DNA from: Betaproteobacteria bacterium | GTDB taxonomy: Bacteria > Pseudomonadota > Gammaproteobacteria > Burkholderiales > Usitatibacteraceae | DNA: 64,000 bases | Reading direction: 5' to 3' | Assembly: GCA_016711875.1 (NCBI GenBank) | Contig: JADJSD010000023.1 | Coordinates: 248,001-312,000, forward strand | Shown: piece by piece, positions 15,541 through 24,283 of the stretch | How the letters are laid out: every line of letters starts with the position of its first letter | Position numbering within the stretch: position 1 is the first letter of the stretch | The notes under the pieces: model-generated | The model's input: the letters and a program-made list of their open reading frames with translations, nothing else | The model's database searches: none | What the model was told of the DNA's origin: nothing | Position numbers and translations under genes: made by a program

Positions 15541-16716
15541 TCAGCCCAGCCGGTCGCCGGAATCCTCGGAGATCTTGAACTCGCTGAAGGAGGGGCCGCC
15601 GCCGCCGCGGGCCGACGGGGGCGGCGGGTTCTTCGTGCGCTCGGCCATGGCGGGCATGATCCCGGAGTTGCCGAGCAGCAGGCCCAGATTCGTCGCCGAG
15701 TCCGCGTTGGCGAGGGCCTCGTCGGTCGAGACCTTGCCGGTGCGCACCAGGCGGAAGAGATCCTGCTCGAAGGTCTGGGAGCCGGGGGACATGGACTTCT
15801 CCATCGCCTCCTTGATCTCGCCGACCTCGCCTTTCTCGATGAGCTCCTGGATGTTGCGCGTGCCGAGCAGCACCTCGAAGGCGGGCGTGCGCTTGCCCTC
15901 GACGGTGCGCACGAGACGCTGGGAGATGATGGCCTTCAGGCTCACCGAGAGATCCTGGAGCAGCATCGGGCGCACTTCCAGGGGGAAGAAGCTGATCACC
16001 CGGTTCATGGCCTGGTACGAGTTGTTCGCGTGCAGCGTGGCGAGGCACAGGTGGCCGGAGAGCGCGTAGGTGAGCGCCATGCGCATGGTCTCCTGGTCGC
16101 GGATCTCGCCGATGAGGATGCAGTCCGGCGCCTGGCGCATGGCGTTCCGGAGCGCCTCCTGGAACGTGAGCGTGTCGTGGCCGACCTCGCGCTGGTTGAT
16201 GATCGACCGCTTGGGCGTGAACACGTACTCGACCGGGTCCTCGATGGTGAGGATGTGGCCCGCCTGCATCTGGTTGCGGAAGTCCAGCATCGAGGCGAGC
16301 GTCGTCGACTTGCCCGAGCCGGTCGCGCCCACCACGAGGATGAGGCCGCGCTTCTCCATCACGAGCGAGGAAAGCACGGGGGGAAGGTTCAGGTCGGTGG
16401 TGGACGGGATGTCGGCCGTCACGAAGCGGATGACCGCGGAGACCGCCGACTTCTGCCAGAACATGTTGACGCGGAAGTTGCCGACGCCGGGGACGGGCTT
16501 GGAGAAGTTGAGCTCGAGGTCCTTCTCGAAGCGCTCGATCTGCGCCGGCGTCAGCATCTCGTAGGCGATCTTGCGCGTCGATTCGCCGTCCATCACCTGC
16601 GGGTTCACCGGCATGATCTGGCCGTTGATCTTGATGCTGATGGGCGAGCCGGCCGACAGGAAGATGTCCGAGGCTTTCTTCTCGGCCATCAGCTGCAGGA
16701 GTTTCTCCATGAACAT
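15541..16716 (-). CDS. pilU: Type IV pilus retraction-type ATPase PilU
   Basis: Protein of 391 residues of the PilT/PilU hexameric motor family. It shows Walker A GATGSGKST at residues 130-138, the GEIRDQETM Walker B region, and the family signature HLCLATLHANN. The C-terminal tail SFSEFKISED and the total length favour PilU over PilT. PilU assists PilT in pilus retraction. pilT is not next to it here; in many betaproteobacteria the two are adjacent, so pilT must lie elsewhere if it is present. A second Met two residues in is an equally good start. Confidence 0.88.
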   Translation of the reverse strand: MFMEKLLQLMAEKKASDIFLSAGSPISIKINGQIMPVNPQVMDGESTRKIAYEMLTPAQIERFEKDLELNFSKPVPGVGNFRVNMFWQKSAVSAVIRFVTADIPSTTDLNLPPVLSSLVMEKRGLILVVGATGSGKSTTLASMLDFRNQMQAGHILTIEDPVEYVFTPKRSIINQREVGHDTLTFQEALRNAMRQAPDCILIGEIRDQETMRMALTYALSGHLCLATLHANNSYQAMNRVISFFPLEVRPMLLQDLSVSLKAIISQRLVRTVEGKRTPAFEVLLGTRNIQELIEKGEVGEIKEAMEKSMSPGSQTFEQDLFRLVRTGKVSTDEALANADSATNLGLLLGNSGIMPAMAERTKNPPPPSARGGGGPSFSEFKISEDSGDRLG

Positions 16717-16752
16717 GTGCGCTTCTCCTAGTCGGGGACGCTGCCGTGCTTC

Positions 16753-17574
<822 letters not shown>

Positions 17575-17662
17575 GGGATCGTTTCGTCGAGGGTCGGGCG
17601 AATGAGCCCGACAGTATCGCCGAAACGCCCTGCGCCGGGCGAGGGGCGCCTTGCCCGCCGCG

Positions 17663-18772
17663 TCAGGCCGCCGGGAGCGTGAAGTGGAAGGCGGCGCCCT
17701 CGCCCGGCCGCGATTCGGCCCAGGTGCGGCCGCCGTGGCGTTCGGCCGCCCGGCGCACGATCGCGAGGCCGATGCCGGCCCCTTCGAACTGCGCGGCGGG
17801 ATGCTGGCGCCCGAAAGGCTCGAACAGGTTGCGCGCGGCCGCGAAGTCGAAGCCCACGCCCCGGTCGCGCACGACGAAGTGCGGGGGCGGGCCTTCGACC
17901 CAGGCGAAGGTGACCGGCGATCGGGGTGCGCCGCGGCTGAACTTCAGGGCGTTCGCGAGCAGGTGGCGAAGGAGTATCCACGCGAGCGCCCGATCCGCGC
18001 GCACGATCGGGGCGCCTTCACAGGCGATCTCGAGGCGCCCGGCGTGGGCCGGGTCTCCCGGGGCGAGGTGATTCCACGCCTCGCGGGCCACTTCGGCGAG
18101 ATTCACGCGCGCGAGCACGAGCTCCTGGCCCGCGAGCCGCGTGAGGGCCGTGAGTCCCTCCAGCATGGCTTCCAGGTCGCGCCCGGCGACCGCGATGCGG
18201 GCCGCGAGGATGCGCGCGTCTTCACCGATCGCGGAGCCGTGCCGGTCGAAGAGCGTGTCGGCGAGCCGGGTCACGGCCTGGGCCGGCGCGCGCATTTCCT
18301 GCGCGATGCCCAGGCAGTAGGTCTCGAAATCGCGCATGGCTTGCGCCTCGGGCTCCCCGGGAGGCTGGCGCGGCGCTTCCGCCGCCGGCGCCATCCGGAA
18401 ATTGAGTCCGCGAAGGCGCCGGGGGCGTCCGGTGGACGGGTCGGCACCCACGAGCCGGATCACGGTGCGCCGGCGGGCGGGCAATCCGTCGCGACCGACA
18501 TGGTTGAACTCGAAGGAGAACTCGGCCTGGCCGGCCTCCAGCAGGGCCGAGAGGGGCTCGCGAAGGCGCAGGAGGTCCGCGCGGGGAATGGCCGTCGCGG
18601 CGTCGTCGCCCGTCATGCGTTGCCAGAGTTCGGTGAGCGAGAAGCTGTCCCCGGGCAAGGCGATCTCCCAGCGGGAGGCGCCGGAGGCCTCCAGCGCGAA
18701 GGCGAGCCAGGCACGGGGGTCGGAGGCGTTCTCCCCGACGGTCTTGTTGAGGCGCAGGTAGCTGGTGTTCAT
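17663..18772 (-). CDS. PAS-HATPase sensor kinase-like protein lacking the phosphoacceptor His
   Basis: Protein of 369 residues without membrane segments. Residues 20-130 look like a PAS-type sensor, followed by a dimerisation helix region and a GHKL ATPase domain. The N box (LLANALKF, Asn274), G1 (RDRGVGFD), F (LFEPFG) and G2 (GAGIGLA) boxes are intact. At the place of the usual S-H-E-L-R-T-P the sequence reads A-Q-E-M-R-A-P, so the phosphoacceptor histidine is replaced by Gln158. It may therefore bind ATP but cannot autophosphorylate in the normal way, unless another His is used. No response regulator is adjacent. It is divergent from the small peptide gene, with overlapping promoters. Confidence 0.82.
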   Translation of the reverse strand: MNTSYLRLNKTVGENASDPRAWLAFALEASGASRWEIALPGDSFSLTELWQRMTGDDAATAIPRADLLRLREPLSALLEAGQAEFSFEFNHVGRDGLPARRRTVIRLVGADPSTGRPRRLRGLNFRMAPAAEAPRQPPGEPEAQAMRDFETYCLGIAQEMRAPAQAVTRLADTLFDRHGSAIGEDARILAARIAVAGRDLEAMLEGLTALTRLAGQELVLARVNLAEVAREAWNHLAPGDPAHAGRLEIACEGAPIVRADRALAWILLRHLLANALKFSRGAPRSPVTFAWVEGPPPHFVVRDRGVGFDFAAARNLFEPFGRQHPAAQFEGAGIGLAIVRRAAERHGGRTWAESRPGEGAAFHFTLPAA

Positions 18773-18798
18773 CGGGCGGCGGGTCGGTTCATGCCTCC

Positions 18799-18826
18799 AT
18801 CATAGTTAAAAATATTGATTTGCCAA
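18799..18826 (-). promoter_or_regulatory. Promoter of the kinase-like gene
   Basis: On the minus strand TTGGCA (18826-18821) and TATGAT (18804-18799) are separated by 16 bases, each matching five of six consensus positions. The start codon is at 18772, giving a leader of about 20 bases. The element lies in an AT-rich patch that stands out in this genome. Confidence 0.6.
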
Positions 18827-18834
18827 ATAACTAT
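18802..18834. repeat. Inverted repeat between divergent promoters
   Basis: ATAGTTA at 18802-18808 and TAACTAT at 18828-18834 form a perfect 7-base inverted repeat with 19 bases between. It overlaps the -10 of the minus-strand promoter and lies just upstream of the plus-strand -10, so a dimeric regulator bound there could control both genes. Confidence 0.45.
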
Positions 18835-18843
18835 TGAAATACT
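18815..18843 (+). promoter_or_regulatory. Probable promoter of the small peptide gene
   Basis: TTGATT at 18815-18820 and AATACT at 18838-18843 are spaced by 17 bases and point to the 55-codon gene at 18906. The -10 matches four of six consensus positions. It interleaves with the opposite-strand promoter. Confidence 0.45.
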
Positions 18844-18905
18844 GGATCCGGGCACGCCCCGGTCGGGGCGGCCCGTTGGAAACCCATAGCGCACAGGAGA
18901 TCACC

Positions 18906-19073
18906 ATGGAAAAGACGAAATTCGCCGCCACCCTTCCCGCCAACCGTTCCGCCGAAGTCCGCTCGCCCGCCGACCCGGGCTCGTCCGCGGCGGATCGAGT
19001 CCCCGATTCGCGCCTGCTGGCGGACTGGGAACTGGTGCTGGTGGGCGGCGGCGAGATGACGCAGACGTGGTAG
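18906..19073 (+). CDS. Small peptide precursor with a double-glycine-type leader
   Basis: Gene of 55 codons. Support for translation: AGGAGA at 18895-18900, five bases before ATG, an upstream promoter-like element, and a strong terminator 16 bases after the stop. The C-terminal region reads RLLADWELVLVGGGEMTQTW. Counting Gly49 as -1, it has Leu at -12, Glu at -8, Leu at -7, Val at -4 and Gly at -2/-1, the pattern of leaders cut by C39 peptidase-containing exporters. Cleavage after Gly49 would release the hexapeptide EMTQTW. The first 35 residues are polar and low in complexity. No C39 transporter, HlyD-type partner or modifying enzyme is encoded in this window. It lies between a kinase-like gene (divergent) and a LuxR-type regulator (convergent), suggesting a signalling peptide. 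That role is inference; I do not recognise the family. Confidence 0.65.
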   Translation: MEKTKFAATLPANRSAEVRSPADPGSSAADRVPDSRLLADWELVLVGGGEMTQTW

Positions 19074-19088
19074 GCCGCAGCCGCAACG

Positions 19089-19118
19089 AAAAAGGGCCGC
19101 TCGCGCGGCCCTTTTTTT
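19089..19118. terminator. Bidirectional intrinsic terminator
   Basis: GGGCCGC (19094-19100) pairs with GCGGCCC (19105-19111) around a four-base loop. Five A precede and seven T follow, so it can stop transcription of the peptide gene on the plus strand and of the LuxR operon on the minus strand. Confidence 0.9.
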
Positions 19119-19145
19119 CGGGTGTGCCGCCGGGGCGGCAGCGGT

Positions 19146-20111
19146 TCAGTCCACGCGAACGGGCTTCAGCTTCTCGATGGCCACCCGGACCAGCTCGCGT
19201 CCACCCTTTGCCGGCGCCGGGTTCGCCGCTTCCCGGCCCAGGGGGCGCTCGCCCATGGCTTCGAGCTGCCCCCGGATCGATTCGGCCTCCTGCCACACGG
19301 CGAGCGCCGAAGCCTGCGAGCGTTCGTCGTCGCCGCGCGCCGCCCAGGCGTAGTGGAGCGAGACGAGCGCGAGGTGCTTGAGGCCGGAGGCCGGACCGGT
19401 CTCGTGAGCCAGGTGGTGCACGCCCGCCAGCGGCTCGTCGCCCTGCTTCTCGAACGCCTCGAGCAGGAGCTTCAGGAAGGCGAGTTCCTTGGCCGTGGCG
19501 CCATGCCCGGCCTTGCGGCGCCGGGCGACGTGCTGGAGAAATTTCTCGGCGCGGCTGGTGTACCCGCCGATGACGAGCATCGCCGCGAGCGTCACGCCGT
19601 CGGAGGGAGAATCGCCCAGGACGATCTCGGCCCGGCCCGAATCGACCATCGACTTCGCCTGGGCGAAGTCGCCGGCGAGGAGCGCCTCCCAGATGCGGCG
19701 CGATTCGCGGCGGCGGGCGTCGGCGGCCGCGTCGAGGGTGACGCCCTTGAGACGCTGGCCGACTTCCCAGAGGCGGCCGTGCCCGCCGATGAAGACGCCC
19801 ATCACGCCGAGCGCGGCCGCGAGGCTGGTGCGCCGGGCGAAATCGCCGAACGCCTCCTCGGCGCGCGCACCGGGCTCGCTGCCCACGCGGGCCGCCACGG
19901 TGCCGCTGTCCTTCATGCGGTCCAGGTACCAGATGACGGCGTTCGTCTTGTTCGCGACGCCGAGCTTGCGGTAGAGCTCGTGCAGGTACACCCGCATCGT
20001 GCCTTCGCGGTAGCCCATGTGCTTCGCGATCTCGCGGCTCGATTCGCCGCGCGAAAGCAGCTCCAGCATCTGTCGTTCCTGGGCATCGATGTCGATGGCT
20101 TGCTTCTTCAT
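19146..20111 (-). CDS. LuxR-type HTH regulator with an N-terminal DNA-binding domain
   Basis: Protein of 321 residues. The GerE/LuxR helix-turn-helix occupies about residues 7-65 (ERQMLELLSRGESSREIAKHMGYREGTMRVYLHELYRKLGV in the order of the family motif), at the N-terminus rather than the usual C-terminus. The remaining 250 residues are mostly helical with a short hydrophobic stretch (LAAALGVMGVFIGG) and may contain TPR-like helices; no known sensor domain is recognised. The ATG overlaps the stop of the TPR/HD-GYP-like gene (ATGA), with AGGGGA upstream, so the two are co-translated. It ends at the bidirectional terminator shared with the small peptide gene. It is a candidate regulator of the promoter pair at 18799-18843. 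Confidence 0.8.
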   Translation of the reverse strand: MKKQAIDIDAQERQMLELLSRGESSREIAKHMGYREGTMRVYLHELYRKLGVANKTNAVIWYLDRMKDSGTVAARVGSEPGARAEEAFGDFARRTSLAAALGVMGVFIGGHGRLWEVGQRLKGVTLDAAADARRRESRRIWEALLAGDFAQAKSMVDSGRAEIVLGDSPSDGVTLAAMLVIGGYTSRAEKFLQHVARRRKAGHGATAKELAFLKLLLEAFEKQGDEPLAGVHHLAHETGPASGLKHLALVSLHYAWAARGDDERSQASALAVWQEAESIRGQLEAMGERPLGREAANPAPAKGGRELVRVAIEKLKPVRVD

Positions 20112-21895
20112 AGAAATCCCCTGTCTTCTTGAAGTGAGGTGACCAGTTCCCCGAAGGCGCCCACCCCGGCGGCGGCCCGCGTGTCGAGGCCGAGTTCCTC
20201 GGCCTGCTCGCGGATCATCGCGTCGAATCGCGGGACGATCTCGGGATCGAAAAGGGTGCCCGCGCCCTGGGCGAGGGCGGCGAGCGCCTCGTCCATGGAA
20301 CAGGGCGGGCTGCGTGCCCTCGCCGCAGACGAGGGCATCGTAGGTGTCCGCCACGGCGCACAGGCGCGCCGGGCGAGGGATGGCGCGGCCGCCCACGTGC
20401 TCCGGGTGCCCGGTGCCGTCCCAGTGCGCAGGGTGGTAGTGCGCGATGTCGCGCGCGAGCAGCAGGCGGGAGTGGTGCGCATCGTTCAGCATCTCCGCGC
20501 CGGCCTCGGTATGGCGCAGGTAGAGGCGCTGTTCGACGGGATTGCGCGTCGCGTGCCCCGCGGCGATGCCCTCGGGCACGCTCGCCATGCCGATGTCGTG
20601 CAGTCGCGAGGCGAGGCCGATCTCCAGGGCGAGCAGCGGATCGACGCCGCAAGCGGAGGCGAGCGCCTGGGTGAGGGCGCCCACCCGTTCGCCGTGGCGC
20701 GCGGTCGGGTCGAACCGCAGGGCGGCGGCCTGGGCCATGCGCTCGAGAGCCTTCCATTCGCCCGGTTCGCGGGGCGGTTCCATGCGGGCGGTGAGGCGGG
20801 CCTTTTCCTGCTCGACGAACGCATCGCCTTCCGGCGGTGCCTCGCGGAAGAGTCGTTCGAGCTCCACGCGGTTCTTCACGCGCTCGATGGCGGCGCGGTA
20901 GATGTGGTCCGAGAGCTCCTGCATGCGCATGAGCGCCCGCTCGGGATTGCCGGCCGATTCCTCGGCGCGGATGGCGCACACGAGCGTCTCGCGCAGCGTG
21001 GCGGGAAGCCCCGGGAGGTCTCGATCACCTTGTCGAGCCGCGTGAGCGCGAATTCGTGGCGGCCGGTGGCCACTTCCCAGGTCGCCCGGGCCACGGCGGC
21101 GGCGACCGCGGCGCGCGGTGTACCGATGGCCTGGGCGAGGCGCCCGGCCTCCAGGGCATGGTGCTCAGCGTCGGCGACGGAGCCGGTGGCGACCAGCAGG
21201 TTCACCAGGTTGCGGTGCAGGAGCAGTTCGGCCTGGGGATCTTCCTGGCGGATGGCCGGCGAGAGCTGCTGCTCGGCTAGGCGCGCGTACACGAGGCCTT
21301 CCTCGAAGTCGCGCAGGTGGTAGTTCGCGCTCGCGAGGTTGGAGCAGGGCGCGAAGAGGGCGAAACCGGCCGAGGGCAGGTCCTCGACCTGCTCGATGGC
21401 GCGGCGAAAGGCCGGGGCCGCGAGGGCGTAGTTGCCGGCGGCGGAAAAGGTGACGCCGATGTTGCACCACGCGAGCGCCATCTCGACGCGGTTGCCTTCG
21501 GCGGCGGCCTGGTGGAGGTTCTCGAGGTTGTATTCGATGGCCGTGACGAGGTCGCCGGCATCGCCCAGCACGTTGCCGCAGGCGCGGGCGGCGCGGCGCT
21601 CGAGGCCCGGATCCCCGGTACGGGCGGCCAGGGCGTGGGCGGCACGGGCGAGGGGGATCGCATCCGCCGAGCGGGTGAGCGTGAAGAGGCGGCGAACCAG
21701 CGCGAGCGAGCGGGAGACGGCCGCGCAGGCCTCGCGCACTGGCCGCTCGCGCGCCAGCTCGGCGATCAGCGGCGCGAGCGCGGCATGCAACCCTTCGCGG
21801 TCGAGCCCGGCGAGCTGCGCTTCGACCGCGGCCAGGCGCTCCGTGATCGATTCCGCCCCGCCGTCGGCCGGGGTTGCAATTGTTTGAACACCCAT
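20108..21895 (-). pseudogene. TPR plus HD-GYP-like protein, broken by two frameshifts
   Basis: Three frames together encode one protein of about 595 residues. Residues 1 to about 295 are TPR-like helices (frame ending at 20876). The middle, from about 21010 to 20300, is an HD-type domain, and the last 60 residues use a third frame ending at 20108. At 21009-21012 the minus strand has GGGG where GGGGG restores the frame. Near 20299-20300 one extra T (minus strand) shifts it back. The HD motif is present (RLHDIGM), but the canonical HHE is HPA, GYP is GHP, and HDIGK has Met for Lys, so c-di-GMP hydrolysis is doubtful. The first shift resembles the probable sequencing errors in smc and pyrH; the second does not. 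It is co-operonic with the LuxR-type gene. Confidence 0.72.
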
Positions 21896-21901
21896 GCCCG
21901 G

Positions 21902-21907
21902 ATTCTA
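21902..21907 (-). promoter_or_regulatory. -10 element six bases before the TPR/HD-GYP start
   Basis: TAGAAT on the minus strand ends six bases before the ATG at 21895. Transcription would begin at or next to the A of the start codon, implying a leaderless mRNA. No clear -35 was found. Confidence 0.45.
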
Positions 21908-21964
21908 CCAAGGCTCGGGGCGCCCGATTGCAGGGTTTTGCCTACTTCGGCGTCGGAAACAGGA

Positions 21965-23179
21965 CTACGCGCTCCCGGCGGCGGGCGAGCCCCGGCTCAC
22001 GAAGTCGGCGATGCGCCGGCCGGCCTCGCGGGCCTCGTCCACCGTCGAGACGAGCGCGATGCGCACCTGTCCCCGGCCGGGGTTGCGGCCGTGGGCCTCG
22101 CGCGAAAGATAGCTGCCGGGCAGCACCGTCACGCCGGTGGCGGCGTAGAGGTTCCGGGCGAACTCGGTGTCGTCGCCCGCGACGGTGGCCCAGTAGTAGA
22201 ACGCCGCCTCGGGCCGCACGAGCGGGAGCACCGGGTTCACGAGCCCGAAGAATGCGTCGAATTTCTCGCGGTAGAGCCGCCGGTTCTCCCGCACGTGATC
22301 CTCGTCGTTCCACGCGGTGATCGAGGCGAGCTGCACCATGTTGGACATGGCCGAGCCGTGGTAAGTGCGGTAGAGGGCGAAATCGGCGAGGCATTTCGCG
22401 TCGCCGGCGGCGAAGCCGGAGCGAAGGCCCGGCGCGTTGGATCGCTTGGAGAGCGAGCCCATCACGACGAGCCGTTCGAAGTTCTCGCGGCCCAGCGCCT
22501 TGGCCGCGGCCATCGCGCCCAAGGGCGGCGCGGACTCGTCGAAATAGATCTCGCCGTAGCACTCGTCCGAGATGATGGTGAAGCCGTGGCGGTCGGCGCG
22601 CTCGAAGAGGCGCGCCCATTCCGCGAGCGGCATCACGCGCCCGTTCGGGTTGTTGGGCGAGCACACGTAGGCGAGGCGAGCGCGCTTCCAGGCCGTCTCG
22701 GGCACGTGGTTCCAGTCCGGGGCGAAACCGCGGTCGGCCGTCGCGTTCACGAAGAAGGGGCGCGCGCCGGCGAGCAGGGCCGCACCCTCGTAGATCTGGT
22801 AGAACGGGTTGGGACAGAGGACGAGCGCGTCGTGCTCGAGGGGATCGAGCAACGACTGCGCGATGGCGAAGAGCGCCTCGCGGCTGCCCATCGTCGGCAA
22901 CACCTGCGTCTCCGGGTCGACGCGCGCGAGGCCGTGACGGCGCTCGAGCCACGCGGCGATGGCCTGGCGCAACTCCGGCAGGCCCTTCGTGAGCGGGTAG
23001 CGCGCGAGGCCCGCGAGATTCGCGGTGACGGCTTGCGTGAGGAACGCGGGCGTCGGGTGCTGCGGCTCGCCGATCGACAGGTTGATGGGCGCGAGGTCGG
23101 CGGGCGGGGCGACGCCCGCCATCAGGGCACGCAGCTTTTCGAAGGGGTAGGGCTGGAGGAACTTCAGGCGCGGGTTCAT
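21965..23179 (-). CDS. dapC: Succinyldiaminopimelate transaminase
   Basis: PLP-dependent class I/II aminotransferase of 404 residues that converts N-succinyl-2-amino-6-ketopimelate to N-succinyl-diaminopimelate using glutamate. The PLP lysine is Lys245 in GSLSKRSNAPGLRSG; SPNNPNG and SDECYGEIYFDE are also characteristic. The N-terminus (MNPRLKFLQPYPFEKLRAL) is typical of proteobacterial DapC. The -10-like element GATAAT ends six bases before its ATG, suggesting an own promoter and a leaderless transcript. dapD, which it usually neighbours, is separated by the signalling island. Confidence 0.93.
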   Translation of the reverse strand: MNPRLKFLQPYPFEKLRALMAGVAPPADLAPINLSIGEPQHPTPAFLTQAVTANLAGLARYPLTKGLPELRQAIAAWLERRHGLARVDPETQVLPTMGSREALFAIAQSLLDPLEHDALVLCPNPFYQIYEGAALLAGARPFFVNATADRGFAPDWNHVPETAWKRARLAYVCSPNNPNGRVMPLAEWARLFERADRHGFTIISDECYGEIYFDESAPPLGAMAAAKALGRENFERLVVMGSLSKRSNAPGLRSGFAAGDAKCLADFALYRTYHGSAMSNMVQLASITAWNDEDHVRENRRLYREKFDAFFGLVNPVLPLVRPEAAFYYWATVAGDDTEFARNLYAATGVTVLPGSYLSREAHGRNPGRGQVRIALVSTVDEAREAGRRIADFVSRGSPAAGSA

Positions 23180-23185
23180 CCCGCG

Positions 23186-23191
23186 ATTATC
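23186..23191 (-). promoter_or_regulatory. -10 element six bases before dapC
   Basis: GATAAT on the minus strand is followed by six bases and then the dapC ATG at 23179. Same geometry as at 21902 and 24284. No convincing -35. Confidence 0.4.
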
Positions 23192-23209
23192 CCGCGAAAC
23201 GGCGCCCGG

Positions 23210-24277
23210 CTAGCGGCGGCCCTCGTCCAGCAGGCCCAGGCGCACGAACGGCAGGCGCAGCCACCAGCGCAGCCCGCGACGGCGCAGGATTTCGTGATCG
23301 CGCTGCGCAATGGCCTCGACATGCGCCCGGCGCTCGGCTTCGCGCGCGGCCTGGGCGGCCTGATGGCGTTCGCGCGCGGTCTCGATCTCGGCGTGCGCTC
23401 TCGCGAGCTCCGACATCGTGGAGACCATCGTCCGTTCGCGCTCGTCGAGCGTCGCCTGCAGGCGCTCGCCGTGGTGCGCGGCGTCCTGCATCATCTTCAT
23501 GACTTTCTCGTAGTCGCGGTGCACCCAGTCGCCGCGGTCCGCGAGGACCGACAGGGTGGCCGGCAACATGCCGAGCGAAGCGGCCGAGCGGCTCGCGGCC
23601 ACGAGGAAATAGAGCGGGCTCGCGAGCGCGGGCGTGTCGTCCGCAGGATCCTCCTCGCCTACCTCGACGAGATGGCCCAGCTCGGCCTTCGGCTCGGGCG
23701 CGATCACGGAGAAGAAACTCGGCCGCTGCCCGTACCAGCGGGCGTGGGGGAAGCGGCCGGCGACGAGGCGCTCGAGTTCCTCCCGGTAGAGCTCCTTCAC
23801 GTGGAACTCGTTGGCGAAGTTGCGTCGATCGCTGTACTCGAGCTTGTTGGGGCAGGACATCAGCAGCACGCCCTCGGGCCGCAGCACGCGCGCGATCTCC
23901 GCGATGAACGCTTCCTGCGTGGTGATGTGCTCCACGGTCTCGAACGTGACGAAGAGGTCCGCGCAGGCATCGTCGAGTGGCAGCCGGTCGCAGGAGGCTT
24001 CGACGAAGGCGAGGTTCGGGCGATCCCCGTAGGTGGCGCGGGCATGCGCGATGGCCTGGGCGGAAAGGTCCGCGCCGGTGACGTGGGCGGCCACCCGGGC
24101 GAGCAGCGCCGAGCCGTAGCCTTCGCCGCAGGCCGCGTCGACCACGCGCTTGCCGGCGGCGAAGCGCGAGGCGAAGTGGTAGCGGTGCCAGTGCTCGACC
24201 CAGATCTCGCCGCGCGCGCCGGGAACGAAGCGTTCGCCGGTGAAGGGCAGGTCGGGAGTCGGGGTCGGCGAGCTCAT
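23210..24277 (-). CDS. SAM-dependent methyltransferase with a C-terminal coiled coil
   Basis: Protein of 355 residues. The N-terminal two thirds form a class I methyltransferase (motif I VVDAACGEGYGSALLA near residues 45-60, then TFETVEHI and RPEGVLLMSCPN), preceded by a FTGERFVPG start seen in methyltransferases of surface-glycan loci. The last 110 residues are a charged coiled coil (many E, R, A) ending in a basic, aromatic segment (GLRWWLRLPFVRLG) that may contact the membrane. Together with the glycosyltransferases encoded upstream it may cap or modify a surface glycan; the acceptor is unknown. Confidence 0.82.
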   Translation of the reverse strand: MSSPTPTPDLPFTGERFVPGARGEIWVEHWHRYHFASRFAAGKRVVDAACGEGYGSALLARVAAHVTGADLSAQAIAHARATYGDRPNLAFVEASCDRLPLDDACADLFVTFETVEHITTQEAFIAEIARVLRPEGVLLMSCPNKLEYSDRRNFANEFHVKELYREELERLVAGRFPHARWYGQRPSFFSVIAPEPKAELGHLVEVGEEDPADDTPALASPLYFLVAASRSAASLGMLPATLSVLADRGDWVHRDYEKVMKMMQDAAHHGERLQATLDERERTMVSTMSELARAHAEIETARERHQAAQAAREAERRAHVEAIAQRDHEILRRRGLRWWLRLPFVRLGLLDEGRR

Positions 24278-24283
24278 CGACGC

